Source of the DNA: DASQWP01 sp050697555
Lineage (GTDB): Bacteria > Actinomycetota > Thermoleophilia > Gaiellales > Gaiellaceae
Length of the DNA stretch: 19,158 bases
Reading direction: 5' to 3'
NCBI GenBank assembly: GCA_050697555.1
Contig: JBOHAD010000047.1
Coordinates: 1 to 19,158, forward strand
Positions within the stretch are counted from its first letter, which is position 1. Each line of letters opens with the position of its first letter. Positions 1 through 7,966 of the stretch are shown here, piece by piece. The position numbers and the translations under genes are program-made. The notes under the pieces are model-generated. The model had not been told where the DNA came from, did no database searches, and saw only the letters and a program-made list of their open reading frames with translations.

Positions 1-32
1 GAGGCACTCTCGAGGAACGGGAAGGGAGGAGC

Positions 33-1031
33 ATGAAGTTTCCGCTTCGCAGCACCGTCCAGATCGGCCGGTACGTCGCGTCGCAGAAGGGCAACGACCG
101 CTACCCGCTCGTGATCATGCTCGAGCCTACCCTCGGCTGCAACATCGCCTGCATCGGGTGCGGGAAGATCCGCGAGTACGAGTCGAACAAGGCGCGGCTC
201 ACCGTGGAGGAATGCCTGCACACGGCCATGGAGTGCCCGGCGCCGGTCATCTCGATCTGCGGGGGCGAGCCCCTGATCTTCAAGGGCATCGAGGAGGTCG
301 TGGAAGGCTTCCTCGAGATGAAGCGGAACATCCAGCTCTGCACGAACGCCCTCCGGCTCGTCGACATGCTGCCGAGATTCGAGCCGAATCCGCGGCTCAC
401 GTTCGTCGTCCATCTGGACGGCATGCAGGAGATCCACGACTACATCTGCGACTACCCGGGCCTCTGGGACGTCGCGGTGGACGCGATCAAGGCGGCGCGC
501 GACGGCGGCTTCCGCGTGACGACGAACACGACGATCTTCAAGGAGACGAACGTCGACGACGTGCTCGCGATGATGAGCTACCTCACGAACGAGGTCGGCA
601 TCGACGGCATGCTCGTCGCGCCCGGCTACCAGTACTCCCAGATCGATCCCAACTTGACGATGACGCGGGCCGAGCACGAGGAGAAGTTCCGCCTCATCCG
701 GGACGGCGTGCGCCGGCACGGATACAAGTGGCTGGCGAGCCCGGTCTACCAGGACTTCCTCACGGGCGACCGCAAGCTTCCCTGCGCTCCCTGGGGATCG
801 GTCACCCGCAACCCGTACGGGTGGAAGGGCCCCTGCTACCTGCTCACCGACGGCATCTTCCCCACCTACGAGGCCCTCCTGAACGGGATCGAGTGGGAGC
901 GCTACGGGCCCGGAAACGACCATCGCTGCGAGCACTGCGGGATCCATTCCGGCTTCGAGCCGTCGGCGACCGTCGCGACGACCGCGAGCGTGAAGGAGAC
1001 CGTACGGAGCCTCGCCTGGACTCTGCGGTAA
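33..1031 (+). CDS. hpnH: HpnH, adenosyl-hopene transferase (radical SAM)
   Basis: HpnH is a radical SAM enzyme that adds a 5'-deoxyadenosyl group to diploptene, giving adenosylhopane, the first step of C35 hopanoid side-chain synthesis. The 332-residue product has the radical SAM cluster motif CxxxCxxC at C36, C40 and C43. A GGEP SAM-binding motif follows near residue 77. The C-terminal third carries a second cysteine pair in CEHCGIHSGFEP, typical of the DUF3463 domain of HpnH. The length matches the family. The ATG follows a good Shine-Dalgarno (GGGAGGAG, about 3 nt before the start). Any promoter lies outside the window. The next gene, hpnG, acts on its product, which strongly supports the call. 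A perfect hairpin follows the stop codon. Confidence 0.95.
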   Translation: MKFPLRSTVQIGRYVASQKGNDRYPLVIMLEPTLGCNIACIGCGKIREYESNKARLTVEECLHTAMECPAPVISICGGEPLIFKGIEEVVEGFLEMKRNIQLCTNALRLVDMLPRFEPNPRLTFVVHLDGMQEIHDYICDYPGLWDVAVDAIKAARDGGFRVTTNTTIFKETNVDDVLAMMSYLTNEVGIDGMLVAPGYQYSQIDPNLTMTRAEHEEKFRLIRDGVRRHGYKWLASPVYQDFLTGDRKLPCAPWGSVTRNPYGWKGPCYLLTDGIFPTYEALLNGIEWERYGPGNDHRCEHCGIHSGFEPSATVATTASVKETVRSLAWTLR

Positions 1032-1032
1032 T

Positions 1033-1060
1033 CGCGGAAAGTGCTGGCGCACTTTCCGCG
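1033..1060 (+). other. Perfect 12-bp stem-loop between hpnH and hpnG
   Basis: Arms at 1033-1044 (CGCGGAAAGTGC) and 1049-1060 (GCACTTTCCGCG) are perfect reverse complements around a TGGC tetraloop. The stem begins 2 nt after the hpnH stop and ends 15 nt before the hpnG start. No T-run follows on either strand, so it is not a classical intrinsic terminator. It could stabilise the hpnH 3' end, tune hpnG translation, or be a copy of a dispersed palindromic repeat. I see no second copy in the window. Confidence 0.8.
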
Positions 1061-1075
1061 AAGGGGCCTATCCCG

Positions 1076-1663
1076 ATGATGCTCGTTTGCGCGCTCACAG
1101 TCGAAGAGCAGGCGGCCGTCCGGGCCGGCGTTTCAGTCGCTCGGGTCGGGCTGCGCGCTCAGCTTCCTCCGCCCGAGGGACGGCTCGTCGCGTTCGGGCT
1201 TTCCGGCGCCCTCGTTCCGGGGCTGGATCCGGGAACGCTCCTGACTGCGCGCAAGGTCGTGGGCGCGGAGGGCGAGACGCTCTGGGAGGGGGACCCGGTG
1301 GCCGTGCCGGGTGCCCTCACCGCTGTTCTCTGCGACGTCGGGCGCGTCGTGGACGAGCCGGCCGCGCGCCGCGCGCTCGCCGAGCGGACCGGCGCCGTGG
1401 CCGTGGACATGGAGAGCGGGGTTCTCGCCGGGACCGGCCGTCTCGCGGGTGCCGTGCGCGCGATCTCCGACACGCCCACGCGTCCCGTCGGCCGCCTCGC
1501 CGTCGCGGCGCGGCCGGACGGCCGCACCGACTGGGCCGTCGTCGCCCGCGCCTTTGTCACAGAGCCGCTGAAGACCCTGCGAGCGGCGCTCGGCGCACGT
1601 CGGGCGCTCGGGTCCCTCCGCCACGCGGCCGCCGCCCTCCGTCCGGAGGCGGCCGGTGGCTAA
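1076..1663 (+). CDS. hpnG: HpnG-like adenosylhopane nucleosidase/phosphorylase
   Basis: HpnG removes adenine from adenosylhopane to give ribosylhopane or its phosphate, the step after HpnH. The 195-residue product belongs to the nucleoside phosphorylase / MTA-SAH nucleosidase fold. It shows the VDMESG substrate-binding motif (M112, E113) and the RAISDT catalytic-aspartate motif (D132). It is slightly shorter than most HpnG proteins. The open frame runs further upstream through hpnH, but that part is the shadow of hpnH. ATG 1076 or 1079 gives the family-like start MMLVCALTVEEQAAV. No clear Shine-Dalgarno is present. Its 3' end overlaps ispH by 8 nt. The nucleosidase fold is clear; the HpnG assignment leans on the neighbour hpnH. 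Confidence 0.82.
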   Translation: MMLVCALTVEEQAAVRAGVSVARVGLRAQLPPPEGRLVAFGLSGALVPGLDPGTLLTARKVVGAEGETLWEGDPVAVPGALTAVLCDVGRVVDEPAARRALAERTGAVAVDMESGVLAGTGRLAGAVRAISDTPTRPVGRLAVAARPDGRTDWAVVARAFVTEPLKTLRAALGARRALGSLRHAAAALRPEAAGG

Positions 1664-2585
1664 GCGCGTCCTCGTCGCCAGCCCGCGCAGCTTCTGCGCC
1701 GGCGTCGTCCGCGCCATCGACATCGTCGAGAAGCTCCTCGACCGTCATGGGCCGCCCGTCTACGTCCGCCACGAGATCGTCCACAACGTCCACGTCGTGC
1801 GCGACCTCGAAGCGCGCGGCGCCGTTTTCGTCGACTCGGAGGAGGAGGTGCCGGAGGGCGCGCTCGTCGTGCTCTCCGCACACGGAGTCGCGCCGCGAGT
1901 GTACGAGAGGTGCGCCGAGCGTGGCCTGAAGGTCGTCGACGCCGTCTGCCCGCTCGTCTCGAAGGTGCATGCAGAGGCGCGCCGCTACGCCGCGCGTGGC
2001 CACAAGATCGCTCTCGTCGGCCACGCCGGTCACGTCGAGGTCGAGGGGACGATGGGGGAGGCTCCCGACTCGATCGTGCTCGTCGAGACCGCCGAGGACG
2101 CGCGACGGCTCGAGGTCGGGGAAGGGCAGCGGCTCGCGTACCTGACGCAGACGACGCTCTCCCTCGACGACACGGGGGACGTCGTCGCGGCTCTGCGGGA
2201 GCGCGCTCCCGATCTCGTCGGCCCGCCCTCGGCCGACATCTGCTACGCGACGCAGAACCGCCAAGACGCGGTCAAGCGGATCTGCGAGGAGGCCACCCTC
2301 GTGCTCGTGGTCGGCTCCCGGACGAGCTCGAACGCGAACCGGCTCGTCGAGGTCGCGCGGAGCAGCGGCGCCGAGGCCCACCTCATCGACGACGAGACCG
2401 ATCTCGATCCGAGCTGGCTCGGCGGTCACGAGACCGTCGGCCTGACGGCCGGCGCCTCGTCGCCCGAGCTGCTCGTGGAGCGGGTCGTCTCGCGGCTCGG
2501 CGAGCTCGGATTCACTGCGCGCGAGGACGTCGAGATCGCCCGCGAGGACGTCTTCTTCCGCCTTCCGGCCGAGCTGCGCGACTAG
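1656..2585 (+). CDS. ispH: IspH, 4-hydroxy-3-methylbut-2-enyl diphosphate reductase
   Basis: IspH is the last enzyme of the MEP pathway, a [4Fe-4S] protein that reduces HMBPP to IPP and DMAPP in the cytosol. All three cluster cysteines are visible: C14 (SFCAG), C98 (DAVCPLVSKVH) and C196 (ICYATQNRQ). Substrate-binding histidines H43, H76 and H126 and the proton-relay glutamate E128 in GHVEVEGTMG are present, as is the TQTTLS motif and the SSNANRL segment. The 309-residue length is normal. Start is GTG 1656, overlapping the hpnG stop by 8 nt, so translation is probably coupled. Placing it beside hpnH/hpnG links isoprenoid supply to hopanoid tailoring. Confidence 0.97.
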   Translation: MAKRVLVASPRSFCAGVVRAIDIVEKLLDRHGPPVYVRHEIVHNVHVVRDLEARGAVFVDSEEEVPEGALVVLSAHGVAPRVYERCAERGLKVVDAVCPLVSKVHAEARRYAARGHKIALVGHAGHVEVEGTMGEAPDSIVLVETAEDARRLEVGEGQRLAYLTQTTLSLDDTGDVVAALRERAPDLVGPPSADICYATQNRQDAVKRICEEATLVLVVGSRTSSNANRLVEVARSSGAEAHLIDDETDLDPSWLGGHETVGLTAGASSPELLVERVVSRLGELGFTAREDVEIAREDVFFRLPAELRD

Positions 2586-2598
2586 AGAAGGTCGGTCG

Positions 2599-3426
2599 AT
2601 GGCGACGCGGGTGGCCTATCCCGGCCGCGACGGCGCGCACAGCGCCGCTGCGTGCGACCGGCTCTTCCCGGAGGGGGCCGAGCTTGCTCCGCTGCCGAGC
2701 TTCACGGCCGTCGCGGAGGCGGCGGCGGACGGAACCGTCGACTTCGGCGTCCTCCCGATCGAGAGCTCTCTCACCGGCCCGGTCAACGAGACGCACGATC
2801 TTCTGTACGGATCGCCGCTCTCGATCACGGGCGAGACAATCCTGCTCGTCCGTCACTGCCTCGTCGGCCTTGAGCCCCTCCCGCTCGAGCGCATCCGCAC
2901 CGTGCGCTCGCACCCCGCCGCGCTCGACCAGTGCCGGCGGCTGCTCGCGAGCATGCCGTGGGCGACCGCGATCGCGGCGGCCACGACGGCCGACGCCGCC
3001 CACGAGGTCGCCGAGCGCGGGGACCCGTCCGAGGTCGCCGTCGCCAGCGAGCGGGCGGCGCGCACCTACGGGCTGACCGTCATCGTCGGCGACGTCGGCG
3101 ACCACCCGGAGGCATACACGCGCTTCGTCGCCCTCGCGCCCTTCACGCGCCTCGACCGAGAGAGCAGGAGCTGGCGTACGGCGTTCTCCTTCGTCACCGA
3201 GCACGAGCCCGGGGCGCTCCATCGGGCGATCGAGCCGTTCGGCCGACACGGCCTCGACCTCGTCCAACTCGTGTCGAGGCCGATCCCGCAGACGCCCTGG
3301 CGTTACCGCTTCGACGCCGTCCTCGCCGGCCACCCGCTCGACCCGATCGTGAGCGAGGCGCTCGCCGAGGTCGTCCGGCGCACCCGCCACCTCGCCGTGT
3401 TCGGCTCGTATCCCGCGCACGAATAG
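2599..3426 (+). CDS. pheA: Prephenate dehydratase with C-terminal ACT domain
   Basis: This enzyme converts prephenate to phenylpyruvate in phenylalanine synthesis. The 275-residue product has the periplasmic-binding-like catalytic domain (about 1-185) with the GVLPIESSLTGPVNETHD segment and the diagnostic TRF motif at T174-R175-F176. The ACT regulatory domain (about 192-270) has GALH at 205-208. The usual phenylalanine-binding ESRP motif reads VSRP at 225-228, so feedback control may differ. It is a stand-alone dehydratase, not fused to chorismate mutase. GAAGG precedes the ATG by about 8 nt. It starts 13 nt after ispH and is probably the last gene of the hpn operon, followed by a hairpin. 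Confidence 0.93.
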   Translation: MATRVAYPGRDGAHSAAACDRLFPEGAELAPLPSFTAVAEAAADGTVDFGVLPIESSLTGPVNETHDLLYGSPLSITGETILLVRHCLVGLEPLPLERIRTVRSHPAALDQCRRLLASMPWATAIAAATTADAAHEVAERGDPSEVAVASERAARTYGLTVIVGDVGDHPEAYTRFVALAPFTRLDRESRSWRTAFSFVTEHEPGALHRAIEPFGRHGLDLVQLVSRPIPQTPWRYRFDAVLAGHPLDPIVSEALAEVVRRTRHLAVFGSYPAHE

Positions 3427-3428
3427 GT

Positions 3429-3455
3429 GGGGGCCGGCTCGTCCGCCGGGCCCCC
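3429..3455. terminator. Hairpin between convergent pheA and the small membrane ORF
   Basis: GGGGGCC (3429-3435) pairs with GGCCCCC (3449-3455). The inner GGC/GCC extends the stem to about 10 bp with one bulged G, around a TCGTCC loop. It lies 2 nt after the pheA stop and 4 nt before the minus-strand stop at 3460. A bidirectional terminator is likely by position, but no T-run follows, so it would be of the stem-only type. Confidence 0.5.
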
Positions 3456-3459
3456 GCCC

Positions 3460-3648
3460 TCAGTTCGTAACCGTCCTGACGTCCTCCGTCGCCGGATCCA
3501 CGACCGCCCGCACGATGAGGCTGACGGCGAAGAGCAGGAGCACGACGAGGAGGAACCACACCAGGAAGCGCTTGACCCGCCGGGCGACGGCTACGACCCA
3601 GTGGTGTAGGAGTAGGTCCCGTTCGCGCGGACCGAGATCCTCACCCAC
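3460..3648 (-). CDS. Small single-pass membrane protein, unknown function (tentative)
   Basis: This is a 62-residue frame with one strong hydrophobic segment at about 28-50. It is preceded by a basic stretch (RRVKR, 23-27) and followed by an acidic tail. By the positive-inside rule the N-terminus would be cytoplasmic and the C-terminus outside. GTG 3648 lies inside the end of the upstream secreted-protein gene, so the two overlap by 58 nt in different frames. No later GTG or ATG keeps the basic anchor, and I see no clear Shine-Dalgarno. The clean transmembrane pattern in an antisense-free stretch supports a real gene, but so short a frame could be chance. No family recognised. Confidence 0.4.
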   Translation of the reverse strand: MGEDLGPRERDLLLHHWVVAVARRVKRFLVWFLLVVLLLFAVSLIVRAVVDPATEDVRTVTN

Positions 3649-4064
3649 GGGTACTCCCGTCGGATGCAGCCGATCCAGGGGATGCAGTTATCGAACCTCC
3701 CCTGCCTGAAGGTGCGGTGGCCGCTCCTCGCGTCCCCGCAGCACCAGCGGAAGAAGGAGCCACTCGAGGCGATCACGCCCTTGTAGTCCCAGTTCGGGTC
3801 GACGTTCGACACGTACGTGGACGTCTTCACCGACGTGACGCGGGGGTAGCTCCAGCACCAGCGCTTGACCTGGTGGAACTTGTAGACCACGAAGCCGAGC
3901 GCGCTGCGCCCGATCCGGGCGACGTCGACGCTGCGGCAGCCGGCGGAAGCCTGCGCGGCCGTGCCCTGCGTGCTGACCTCGATCGTGTTCTCTCCCGCGG
4001 CCGTGGCCTGGGAGGGGAGGACGAGCGCACCGGAAACCAGCGCCAGCCCAATGATTCTTCGCAT
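3591..4064 (-). CDS. Secreted six-cysteine protein of unknown function
   Basis: The 157-residue product starts with a Sec signal peptide: MRR, a hydrophobic core to about residue 16, and a likely cut near SQATA-A around residue 22. The mature part of about 135 residues has six cysteines (43, 70, 108, 109, 127, 133), enough for three disulfides. It is rich in W, Y and F, with motifs KRWCWSYPRV, NWDYKG, FFRWCCGD and a C-terminal ISVRANGTYSY that looks like a beta strand. I do not recognise a named family. ATG 4064 is chosen because it gives the signal peptide and has an excellent Shine-Dalgarno 8 nt upstream; ATG 4068 is in another frame. The 114 bp upstream hold an A6 run (4137-4142) but no convincing promoter. 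Confidence 0.75.
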   Translation of the reverse strand: MRRIIGLALVSGALVLPSQATAAGENTIEVSTQGTAAQASAGCRSVDVARIGRSALGFVVYKFHQVKRWCWSYPRVTSVKTSTYVSNVDPNWDYKGVIASSGSFFRWCCGDARSGHRTFRQGRFDNCIPWIGCIRREYPWVRISVRANGTYSYTTGS

Positions 4065-4072
4065 TCATCGTG

Positions 4073-4081
4073 CACCTCCTT
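4073..4081 (-). promoter_or_regulatory. Strong Shine-Dalgarno for the secreted protein
   Basis: On the minus strand this reads AAGGAGGTG, a near-perfect anti-16S match, 8 nt before ATG 4064. It is the strongest ribosome binding site in the window and supports both the reality of the gene and its start. Confidence 0.8.
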
Positions 4082-4178
4082 CCGGCCGTGTCGGTCGCGG
4101 GCTCTTGCCGAGATCAACGTTACGCCGGAAAGGCGCAAAAAACTTCGGCTCTTTGGGACAGGTCTGGAACGAGACCGT

Positions 4179-5102
4179 CTAGGAAGGCGCGCGCAGATCC
4201 TTCTCGAGCCGCGTGTGCTCGCGGACGACCCGCATTCCGGCGCGCTCGTAGAGCTCCTTCGCTCCCGTCCGGTTCCAGGAATCCACGACGAGGCCGATCT
4301 CCTTGCGCCTGCGCCGATGGAACTCGCTCATCGCCTGGCGCAGGAGCGCCGTCCCGAGTCCCCGTCGACGCCACGTGCGCGCGACCGCGAGCTGGCGGAT
4401 CCAGCCCTCGCTCTCGTAGTCCGGGCAGAGGACGACGCCGGCGATCTCTCCGTCTGCCTCCGCGATGAACCAGAGACCCGGCTCGAAGGCCTCGCGGTCG
4501 ATCATGAAGGCCTGCCATTCCTCGAACGACTCCGCCTCGTGCCGCTCGTTGTCGGCGAACGCGTCCTGGACGAGTGCGTGTACTGCGCGCGAGTCACGCT
4601 CGCGGTCGAAGGTACGCACGCGGATGCCCTCCGGCCACGAGGGCGGCGGAGGAGCGCCGTCGAGAGCCATCTCCATGCGCCAATAGGTGCGCACGGGCTC
4701 GTACCCGGCCCGCTCGAGGAGGCTGGGGCCCCCTGCGTGGCCCGTGGTGACAACCTGCCCGAGGCGGAGCGTCTCGCCCGGCTCGAGCTCTTCCGCGGCG
4801 CGCCGCTCCGTCCACGAGAGCAGCTCTCCGCCGATACCGACGCCGCGGGAGTCCGGATGCACGTAGACGTCGGCGTAGTCGCGGCGGATGAGCACCGCGT
4901 AGGCGACGATCCGGTCTCCTTCGACCACGACGACCGCGTCCCGCGCGAGGTCGAAGCCGGGCCGGTTCCAGTCGGTGAGAAGGTCGTCCAGCTCGAAGTC
5001 GGGCTCGCCGACCTCCTCGATGTCGCACATCACCACGAGGTCGGTGACCGCCTGCGCCTCCTCCCTCGCGGGAGCACGGAGCTCGAGCCTGGCGGGCGGC
5101 AT
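4179..5102 (-). CDS. Tandem double-GNAT N-acetyltransferase
   Basis: Two GNAT domains lie in one 307-residue chain, so it probably acetylates an amine using acetyl-CoA. Domain 1 (about 8-150) has the acetyl-CoA loop R86-G-V-G-I-G91. Domain 2 (about 160-305) has R245-R-R-G-L-G250 and ends in WNRTGAKELYERAGM, a typical GNAT C-terminal helix and strand. Domain 1's loop is intact, so both halves could bind cofactor. Mycothiol synthase MshD shares this tandem layout, but nothing here proves that substrate. The ATG overlaps the thioredoxin stop by one base (TGATG), so it is the last gene of a four-gene operon that also holds a deacetylase. An open frame continues upstream but only as antisense noise. 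Confidence 0.9.
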   Translation of the reverse strand: MPPARLELRAPAREEAQAVTDLVVMCDIEEVGEPDFELDDLLTDWNRPGFDLARDAVVVVEGDRIVAYAVLIRRDYADVYVHPDSRGVGIGGELLSWTERRAAEELEPGETLRLGQVVTTGHAGGPSLLERAGYEPVRTYWRMEMALDGAPPPPSWPEGIRVRTFDRERDSRAVHALVQDAFADNERHEAESFEEWQAFMIDREAFEPGLWFIAEADGEIAGVVLCPDYESEGWIRQLAVARTWRRRGLGTALLRQAMSEFHRRRRKEIGLVVDSWNRTGAKELYERAGMRVVREHTRLEKDLRAPS

Positions 5103-5665
5103 CAGTAGAGGGCGGTCGCCAGCCGCCGCCGGTAGTGGGTCGCCACGGGGTGCTCGGCCCCGAGCTCGCCGAAGAGCGAGACCATGATCTCGCGGATCCG
5201 CTCGCGCCGCTCCGGCTCCGCGCCGTCGAGCTCGGCGAGGAGCCACTCGAGCGCGCGCTCGTAGTCGCCCTCGGCCAGCGGCCCGACGATCGCAGGGAAC
5301 TCGCCGCTCTCGGCCAGCTCGGCGAGGAGCCGGTCGGCGGCGGAGGGCCCGGTGAGGCTGTCGAGGAAGGAGGAGACCGTCTGCGGCGAGACCGCGCCGA
5401 CGAACTCGCCGACGACGGCGCCGTTCCGGAAGGCCTTCACGTTCGGGATGCCGCTGACGCCGAAGCGGGCTGCGAGCTCCGGGTTCGCGTCGATGTCGAC
5501 CTTGACGAGCTCGACCTTCCCGTCCCGCTCGGCCACGGCGCGCTCGAGCACGGGCGCGAGGGTCTTGCAGGGAGCGCACCACTCGGCCCAGAAGTCGACG
5601 ACGACCGGCACGGTCGCCGACCGCCGTTCGACCTCGTCCTCCCACGTGTCTGTCGTGACGTCCAT
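5102..5665 (-). CDS. CnoX/YbbN-like thioredoxin with C-terminal TPR-like domain
   Basis: The N-terminal thioredoxin domain (about 1-105) has the active site W29-C30-A-P-C33 (A replaces the usual G) and the cis-proline in SGIPNV (P74). The C-terminal part (about 110-187) has paired helices, with YERALEWLLAELD and a closing YRRRLATAL, as in CnoX (YbbN) proteins. These act as redox-linked holdase co-chaperones in the cytosol. There is no signal peptide. At 187 residues it is shorter than E. coli CnoX (about 280). Its ATG abuts the upstream HDAC-like stop with no gap, and its stop overlaps the GNAT start, so it is in the middle of an operon. Thioredoxin fold certain; CnoX role inferred from the C-terminal half. 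Confidence 0.9.
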   Translation of the reverse strand: MDVTTDTWEDEVERRSATVPVVVDFWAEWCAPCKTLAPVLERAVAERDGKVELVKVDIDANPELAARFGVSGIPNVKAFRNGAVVGEFVGAVSPQTVSSFLDSLTGPSAADRLLAELAESGEFPAIVGPLAEGDYERALEWLLAELDGAEPERRERIREIMVSLFGELGAEHPVATHYRRRLATALY

Positions 5666-6516
<851 letters not shown>

Positions 6517-6520
<4 letters not shown>

Positions 6521-7257
6521 CCGGCCGGGCGGTAGACGACCTGCTGCGACATGCCGCCGTCGATGAGGAAGCTCGCGCCGGTCACGTAGCGCGCCTCCTC
6601 GCTCGCCAGATAGGAAACGAGCCCGGCCACCTCCTCGGGCTCGCCCGGGCGGCCGAGCGGGACCTCGTCGGCGAGCGCGTCCGCCTCCACGTTCCGCTCG
6701 GTGGCGATCGCGCCGGGCGCGACGGCGTTTACGCGGATGCCGTCCGCCCCCAGCTCGAGCGCCAGGGAGCGCGTCAGCATGCCGAGCGCCGCCTTCGCGG
6801 CCGCGTACAGGGCGAAGCCGGGCCTGGGCACGTGCTCGTGGACGCTCGTGATGTTGACGATGGCGGCGCCGCCGCGCCCCCGCATCTCCTTCGCCGCCGC
6901 GACGGAGAGGAGGAACGCGCCGCGGACGTCGATGCCGAAGATCCTGTCGAAGTCCTCCGCCCCCAGCTCGAGCACCGGCCTGGCCACGGTCACGCCGGCA
7001 TTGTTCACGAGCACGTCGATCCGGCCCAGGGCCTCGAGCGTGTCGGCGACCAGCCGCTCGCACGTCTCCGGCTCGGAGACGTCGCCCGCCACCCAGTGAG
7101 CCCGCCCGCCCGCCGCGAGCTCCTCATACCGTCCGCGGTACTCCTCCTTCTCCGTGTGGGTGTGGAAGCCGAGCGAGAAGCCGTCCTCCCGGAGGCGCTG
7201 GGCGATCGCCCAGCCGATCCCGCTGCTGGCCCCCGTCACGAGAGCAACTCGGTCCAC
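6517..7257 (-). CDS. SDR-family dehydrogenase, glucose 1-dehydrogenase-like
   Basis: This is a classical short-chain dehydrogenase/reductase of 246 residues that would oxidise or reduce an alcohol/carbonyl with NAD(P). Cofactor motif TGASSGIG is at 8-15 and NNAG at 85-88. The catalytic serine is S138 and the YxxxK pair is Y151/K155. The ITSVHEHVPRPGFALYAAAK region and PGAIATERN resemble bacterial glucose 1-dehydrogenases more than FabG, but the substrate cannot be fixed. A GGMS C-terminal segment matches the family end. Start is GTG 7257, with a weak GGGGAAG upstream. It is the first gene of the SDR-HDAC-thioredoxin-GNAT operon and diverges from lutA with only 19 bp between the start codons. 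Confidence 0.93.
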
Positions 7258-7276
7258 TCCTGTAGCTTCCCCGAAA
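7258..7276. promoter_or_regulatory. 19-bp divergent gap between the SDR operon and lutA
   Basis: The two GTG starts face away with only 19 bp between them, so at least one promoter must lie inside the opposite coding region. On the plus strand TAGCTT (7263-7268) sits 8 nt before the lutA GTG. That is the right place for a -10 box of a leaderless mRNA, but no -35 match is seen. Weak evidence. Confidence 0.3.
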
Positions 7277-7966
7277 GTGGCCGGCGCCGTTCAGCTGTTC
7301 GCGACGTGTCTAGGCGACCTGGTCTTTCCCGATGCGGTCGGCGACGCCGAGACCCTCCTCCTCGACGCCGGCTACGAGGTCCGCTTCCCGCACGAGCAGG
7401 TCTGCTGCGGCCAGCCGGCTTTCAACGCCGGGCACCGCCCGGCGGCGCGCAGGGTCGCTCGCACGTTCACCAGGGCCTTCTCCCCCGATCTCCCCGTCGT
7501 CGTGCCCTCCGGCTCGTGCGCCACGATGGCCGCCCACTATCTGCCGCAGCTCGTCGGGGGCGCCCACTACGAGGTGCACGAGCTCTCGGCGTTCCTCGAT
7601 GCCGAGGGTGCTCCCGTCCCGCGTGTAAACGAGGGAAGGACGCTCGCGTACCACGACTCGTGCCACATGCTCCGCGAGCTCGGTGTCGCCCACGCGCCGC
7701 GGCGCCTGCTCGAGCGCTCGGGCGCCCGGCTCGTGCCTCTGCCCCGGGCGGATCTCTGCTGCGGCTTCGGGGGGACGTTCTCCGTTCGCCAGCCCGAGGT
7801 CTCCCTGGCGATGGCCGACGAGAAGCTCGCCGGCGCTCGCGGGGCCGAGGCGCTCGTCACATCCGATCCCGGCTGCCTCATGCACTTGCGCGGCCGGGCC
7901 GAGCGGACGGACGCTCCGCGGGTCGTGCACCTCGCCACCGTCCTCGCCCGGGGGGTTGCCGCATGA
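7277..7966 (+). CDS. lutA: LutA, lactate utilization (Fe)-S oxidoreductase subunit
   Basis: LutA works with LutB and LutC to oxidise L-lactate to pyruvate in the cytosol. The 229-residue product has two CCG (cysteine-rich) domains. The first has C11 and C43-C44-G45 in QVCCGQPAFNAGH. The second has C129 in DSCHMLRELG and C161-C162-G163 in LCCGFGGTFSVRQPEVS, the expected heterodisulfide-reductase-like cofactor ligands. GTG 7277 gives a family-like start (AGAVQLFATCLGD); the longer upstream frame is antisense to the SDR gene. No Shine-Dalgarno is visible, so a leaderless message is possible. Its stop overlaps the lutB ATG by 4 nt (ATGA). Confidence 0.93.
   Translation: MAGAVQLFATCLGDLVFPDAVGDAETLLLDAGYEVRFPHEQVCCGQPAFNAGHRPAARRVARTFTRAFSPDLPVVVPSGSCATMAAHYLPQLVGGAHYEVHELSAFLDAEGAPVPRVNEGRTLAYHDSCHMLRELGVAHAPRRLLERSGARLVPLPRADLCCGFGGTFSVRQPEVSLAMADEKLAGARGAEALVTSDPGCLMHLRGRAERTDAPRVVHLATVLARGVAA

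Noticed and set aside
4137..4142. A6 run as the tail of a terminator for the GNAT operon
   Set aside because: The nearest minus-strand hairpin (GGTCT/AGACC) is only 5 bp and lies about 20 nt from the T-run, so it does not form a proper intrinsic terminator.
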